From assembly GCF_900089585.1 (NCBI RefSeq), contig NZ_FLRH01000003.1, forward strand, positions 4,354,501 through 4,418,500: a stretch of 64,000 nt of DNA, written 5' to 3'. Source of the DNA: Micromonospora sediminicola (GTDB lineage Bacteria; Actinomycetota; Actinomycetes; Mycobacteriales; Micromonosporaceae). A model generated the notes under the pieces. It saw only the letters and a list, made by a program, of their open reading frames with translations, did no database searches and was not told the DNA's origin. Within the stretch, counting starts at the first letter, position 1. Every line of letters starts with the position of its first letter. This document shows, piece by piece, positions 62,398 to 64,000 of this stretch. The position numbers and the translations under genes were made by a program.

Positions 62398-64000
62398 TCA
62401 GCCCTGCCTTGCGCTGCTCAGGTCGTAGACGGTCACGCCGTCGACGGTGGTGGCGGTGAAGGTCTGCGCGACCCAGGCGGCGATCTGGCCCGAGGCGTCG
62501 CTGCCGCCGTCGGCCCGGAACCCGCCGCCGCCGATGAAGTAGTGGACGCGTCCGTCGGCGACGTACCGCTGGAACTGGGCCAGCGTCGGCGACGGGTCGC
62601 TGCCGTTGAAGCCGCCGATCGGCATCACCGGTTCACCGGTGGCGAGCTGGTAGCCGGAGGCGTTGTTCGAGCCGACCGTGGCGGCCACCCAGGTGTAGTC
62701 GTCCGCGTCGGCCGTCAGCAGCGCCGTCATCTCGGCGCTGGGCTCGCGGGCGTCGAGCAGCCCGCCCATGCCGCCGCGCTGTCCCCGGCTCCCGCCGTTC
62801 TGGCCGGTGCCGCCGTTCTGGCCGCCCGGCATGGCCGGCGGTTGGCCGCCGCCCGGGAAACCCGGGACGGCGCCCGTCCCGTTCGACCCGCCGTCCTGCC
62901 CGCCCGGGAGGCCGGGGAACGCGCCGGTGCCGCCGCCCGGGAAGCCCGGGAACTGGCCGTTGCCGCCGCCCGGGAAGCCCGGGAACTCTCCGCTGCCTCC
63001 GCCCGGCATCCGCCCACCGGGAAAGCCGCCCCGACCGCCGGGCCCGAAGCCGCCCGCCACGAACGGCCCGGCACTCGGGATCGCACCGGTGTGCGGGGTG
63101 GCCGCCGTCTGCAGCGCATACGCCGCCGGGCCGGCCAACCCCACCGCCAGCCCGACCCCCACCACCACCGCGCCGAGCCACCGTCCCGCGCGCCCCCCGC
63201 GCCAGGCCGGGGTGATCAAGGAGTTCGCGTCGGCTCCGGCCCCGCCGCCCGACGCCAACTCCCTGGTCACGGGGGCGGGGGTGGTGCGCGGGAGAAGGGA
63301 GAGCAGGAGAAGGAGGGCCGCCACGGCCAGGCCGGTGACCAGCACGGTGGTGCGCAGCCAGGGGTACCACTCGGGGCTGCGCCCGAGCAGGTGCCACGAC
63401 CACCAGGTGGTGACCGCCAGCGTGCCGGTCAGCGACAACGTGGCGACCAAACCGCGCCACCGGCCGGCGAACGCGGCCGCCGGTCGACGCCGCCGCACGG
63501 GTCCGGCCGGGGCCGAGCCGCCGTCCGCCGGGGTGACGCCCGCCGGCGGAACCGGGCCGGTCGGCGCCACGCCCGCCGGGGGAACCGGACCGGTCGGCGC
63601 CACGCCCGCCGGGGGAACCGGGCCGGTCGGCGCCACGCCCGCCGGGGGAACCGGGCCGGTCGGCTCGACACCCGCCGGGGCGGGAACCGGTGCGGTCCGG
63701 GCCGCCCGCCACAGCAGGGTGACGCCGATGCCGACGATCCCGCCGATCGCCGGGGCGAGGGCGACCGTGTAGTAGGCGTGGAAGATCCCGGACATGAAGC
63801 TGAAGATCAGCCCGGTGACCAGCAGCCAGCCGCCCCAGAGCAGCAGGCCGGCCCGGGTCCGGTCGGTACGCGGCGCGCGTCCGGCCAGCCACAGGCCGGC
63901 GACCAGCAGGATCAGCGCGGCCGGGAGCAGCCAGGAGATCTGCCCGCCGACCTCGGTGTCGAACATCCGCAGCAGCCCCGCCTGGCCGGAGAACGGTCCG
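62398..64000 (-). CDS. GT39-type membrane mannosyl/arabinosyl transferase, C-terminal part (5' end outside window)
   Basis: 533 codons visible; upstream part is missing. Begins inside GPFSGQAGLLRMFDTEVGGQISWLLPAALILLVAG. Several membrane spans follow, typical of ArnT/PMT-like transferases (FMSGIFHAYYTVALAPAIGG has the conserved acceptor loop). Then come a Pro-rich tandem-repeat loop (63538-63669), another membrane pair, a Gly/Pro/Phe-rich low-complexity loop with FPGFPGGG repeats, and a C-terminal globular extracellular domain with YTWVAATVGSNNASGYQLATGEPVMPIGGFNGSDPSP. It is expected to glycosylate an envelope polymer or protein with the polyprenyl-sugar made by the GT2-GtrA partner. Confidence 0.88.
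   Translation of the reverse strand, partial: GPFSGQAGLLRMFDTEVGGQISWLLPAALILLVAGLWLAGRAPRTDRTRAGLLLWGGWLLVTGLIFSFMSGIFHAYYTVALAPAIGGIVGIGVTLLWRAARTAPVPAPAGVEPTGPVPPAGVAPTGPVPPAGVAPTGPVPPAGVAPTGPVPPAGVTPADGGSAPAGPVRRRRPAAAFAGRWRGLVATLSLTGTLAVTTWWSWHLLGRSPEWYPWLRTTVLVTGLAVAALLLLLSLLPRTTPAPVTRELASGGGAGADANSLITPAWRGGRAGRWLGAVVVGVGLAVGLAGPAAYALQTAATPHTGAIPSAGPFVAGGFGPGGRGGFPGGRMPGGGSGEFPGFPGGGNGQFPGFPGGGTGAFPGLPGGQDGGSNGTGAVPGFPGGGQPPAMPGGQNGGTGQNGGSRGQRGGMGGLLDAREPSAEMTALLTADADDYTWVAATVGSNNASGYQLATGEPVMPIGGFNGSDPSPTLAQFQRYVADGRVHYFIGGGGFRADGGSDASGQIAAWVAQTFTATTVDGVTVYDLSSARQG
63538..63669. repeat. four 33-bp tandem units encoding 11-residue PVPPAGVAPTG-like repeats
   Basis: Units at 63538-63570, 63571-63603, 63604-63636 and 63637-63669 with a partial fifth; only a few bases differ. 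They encode a Pro/Val/Gly-rich loop between membrane spans of the GT39 gene. Confidence 0.9.

Overview
The window is 64 kb of very GC-rich, densely coded chromosomal DNA. Codons end almost always in G or C, GTG starts are common, and the gene content fits an actinomycete: a treX-treY-treZ operon, SecA2, a GpgS-like glucosyltransferase, ANTAR and SigF-type regulators, and DUF72, DUF2267 and DUF3817 proteins. The overall feel and the dispersed GGGGCCCC-containing elements suggest Micromonosporaceae, probably Micromonospora. That assignment is inference. I saw no rRNA, tRNA, CRISPR array, transposase or prophage. No gene-free stretch exceeds about 300 bases; the longest are 52863-53157, 14039-14328 and 18727-19007.

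Layout. 1-2508: the 5' part of a ClpC-type ATPase and a NYN/YacP-like protein. 2699-7174: a tight four-gene cluster around an FtsK/SpoIIIE ATPase with an EccC-like three-module layout, plus helical and membrane partners. 7185-8768: a repeat-peptide gene coupled to a JmjC/cupin-4 oxygenase, which looks like a RiPP-type precursor and modifier. 8956-13335: PIG-L deacetylase, two DUF72 proteins, DUF2267, a DksA/TraR zinc finger and a uridine-kinase-like protein with a ruined P-loop. 13430-16463: two receiver-less winged-helix regulators, rhodanese, cysteine dioxygenase and a cupin. 16575-20319: ankyrin, DUF3500, methyltransferase, DUF2231 and GAF-ANTAR genes. 20516-29287: SecA2, an ABC exporter, two NAD(P)-type oxidoreductases, GpgS-like and GT4 glycosyltransferases. 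29371-33984: DUF4383, a frameshifted STAS-HATPase regulator, an orphan ctaD and a sigma-STAS fusion. 34240-46627: an unrecognised protein, CDGSH protein, heme-oxygenase-like diiron protein, pyruvate-oxidase-like enzyme, a Vms1/eRF1-like protein, a GCS2 ligase, an FAD reductase, a membrane protein, a metallophosphatase, a mosaic gene remnant and a maleylpyruvate-isomerase-like protein. 46708-56028: treZ-treY-treX, a second GT4 and citrate synthase. 56185-64000: an envelope-type operon (sulfatase-like, NoeA-like methyltransferase, 49-residue membrane protein), a VOC/AraC pair, and a GT2-GtrA/GT39 pair that leaves the window.

Functional threads. Glucan metabolism recurs (GpgS-like, Rv3032-like GT4, treXYZ). 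Sulfur chemistry recurs too (cysteine dioxygenase, rhodanese, GCS2). Two genes near 30-34 kb resemble a stress partner-switching module. The two most novel-looking loci are the FtsK/EccC-like cluster (2699-7174) and the repeat-peptide/oxygenase pair (7185-8768). Five copies of a 50-bp element (36 kb, 41 kb twice, 54.6 kb twice) sit almost exclusively at gene ends.
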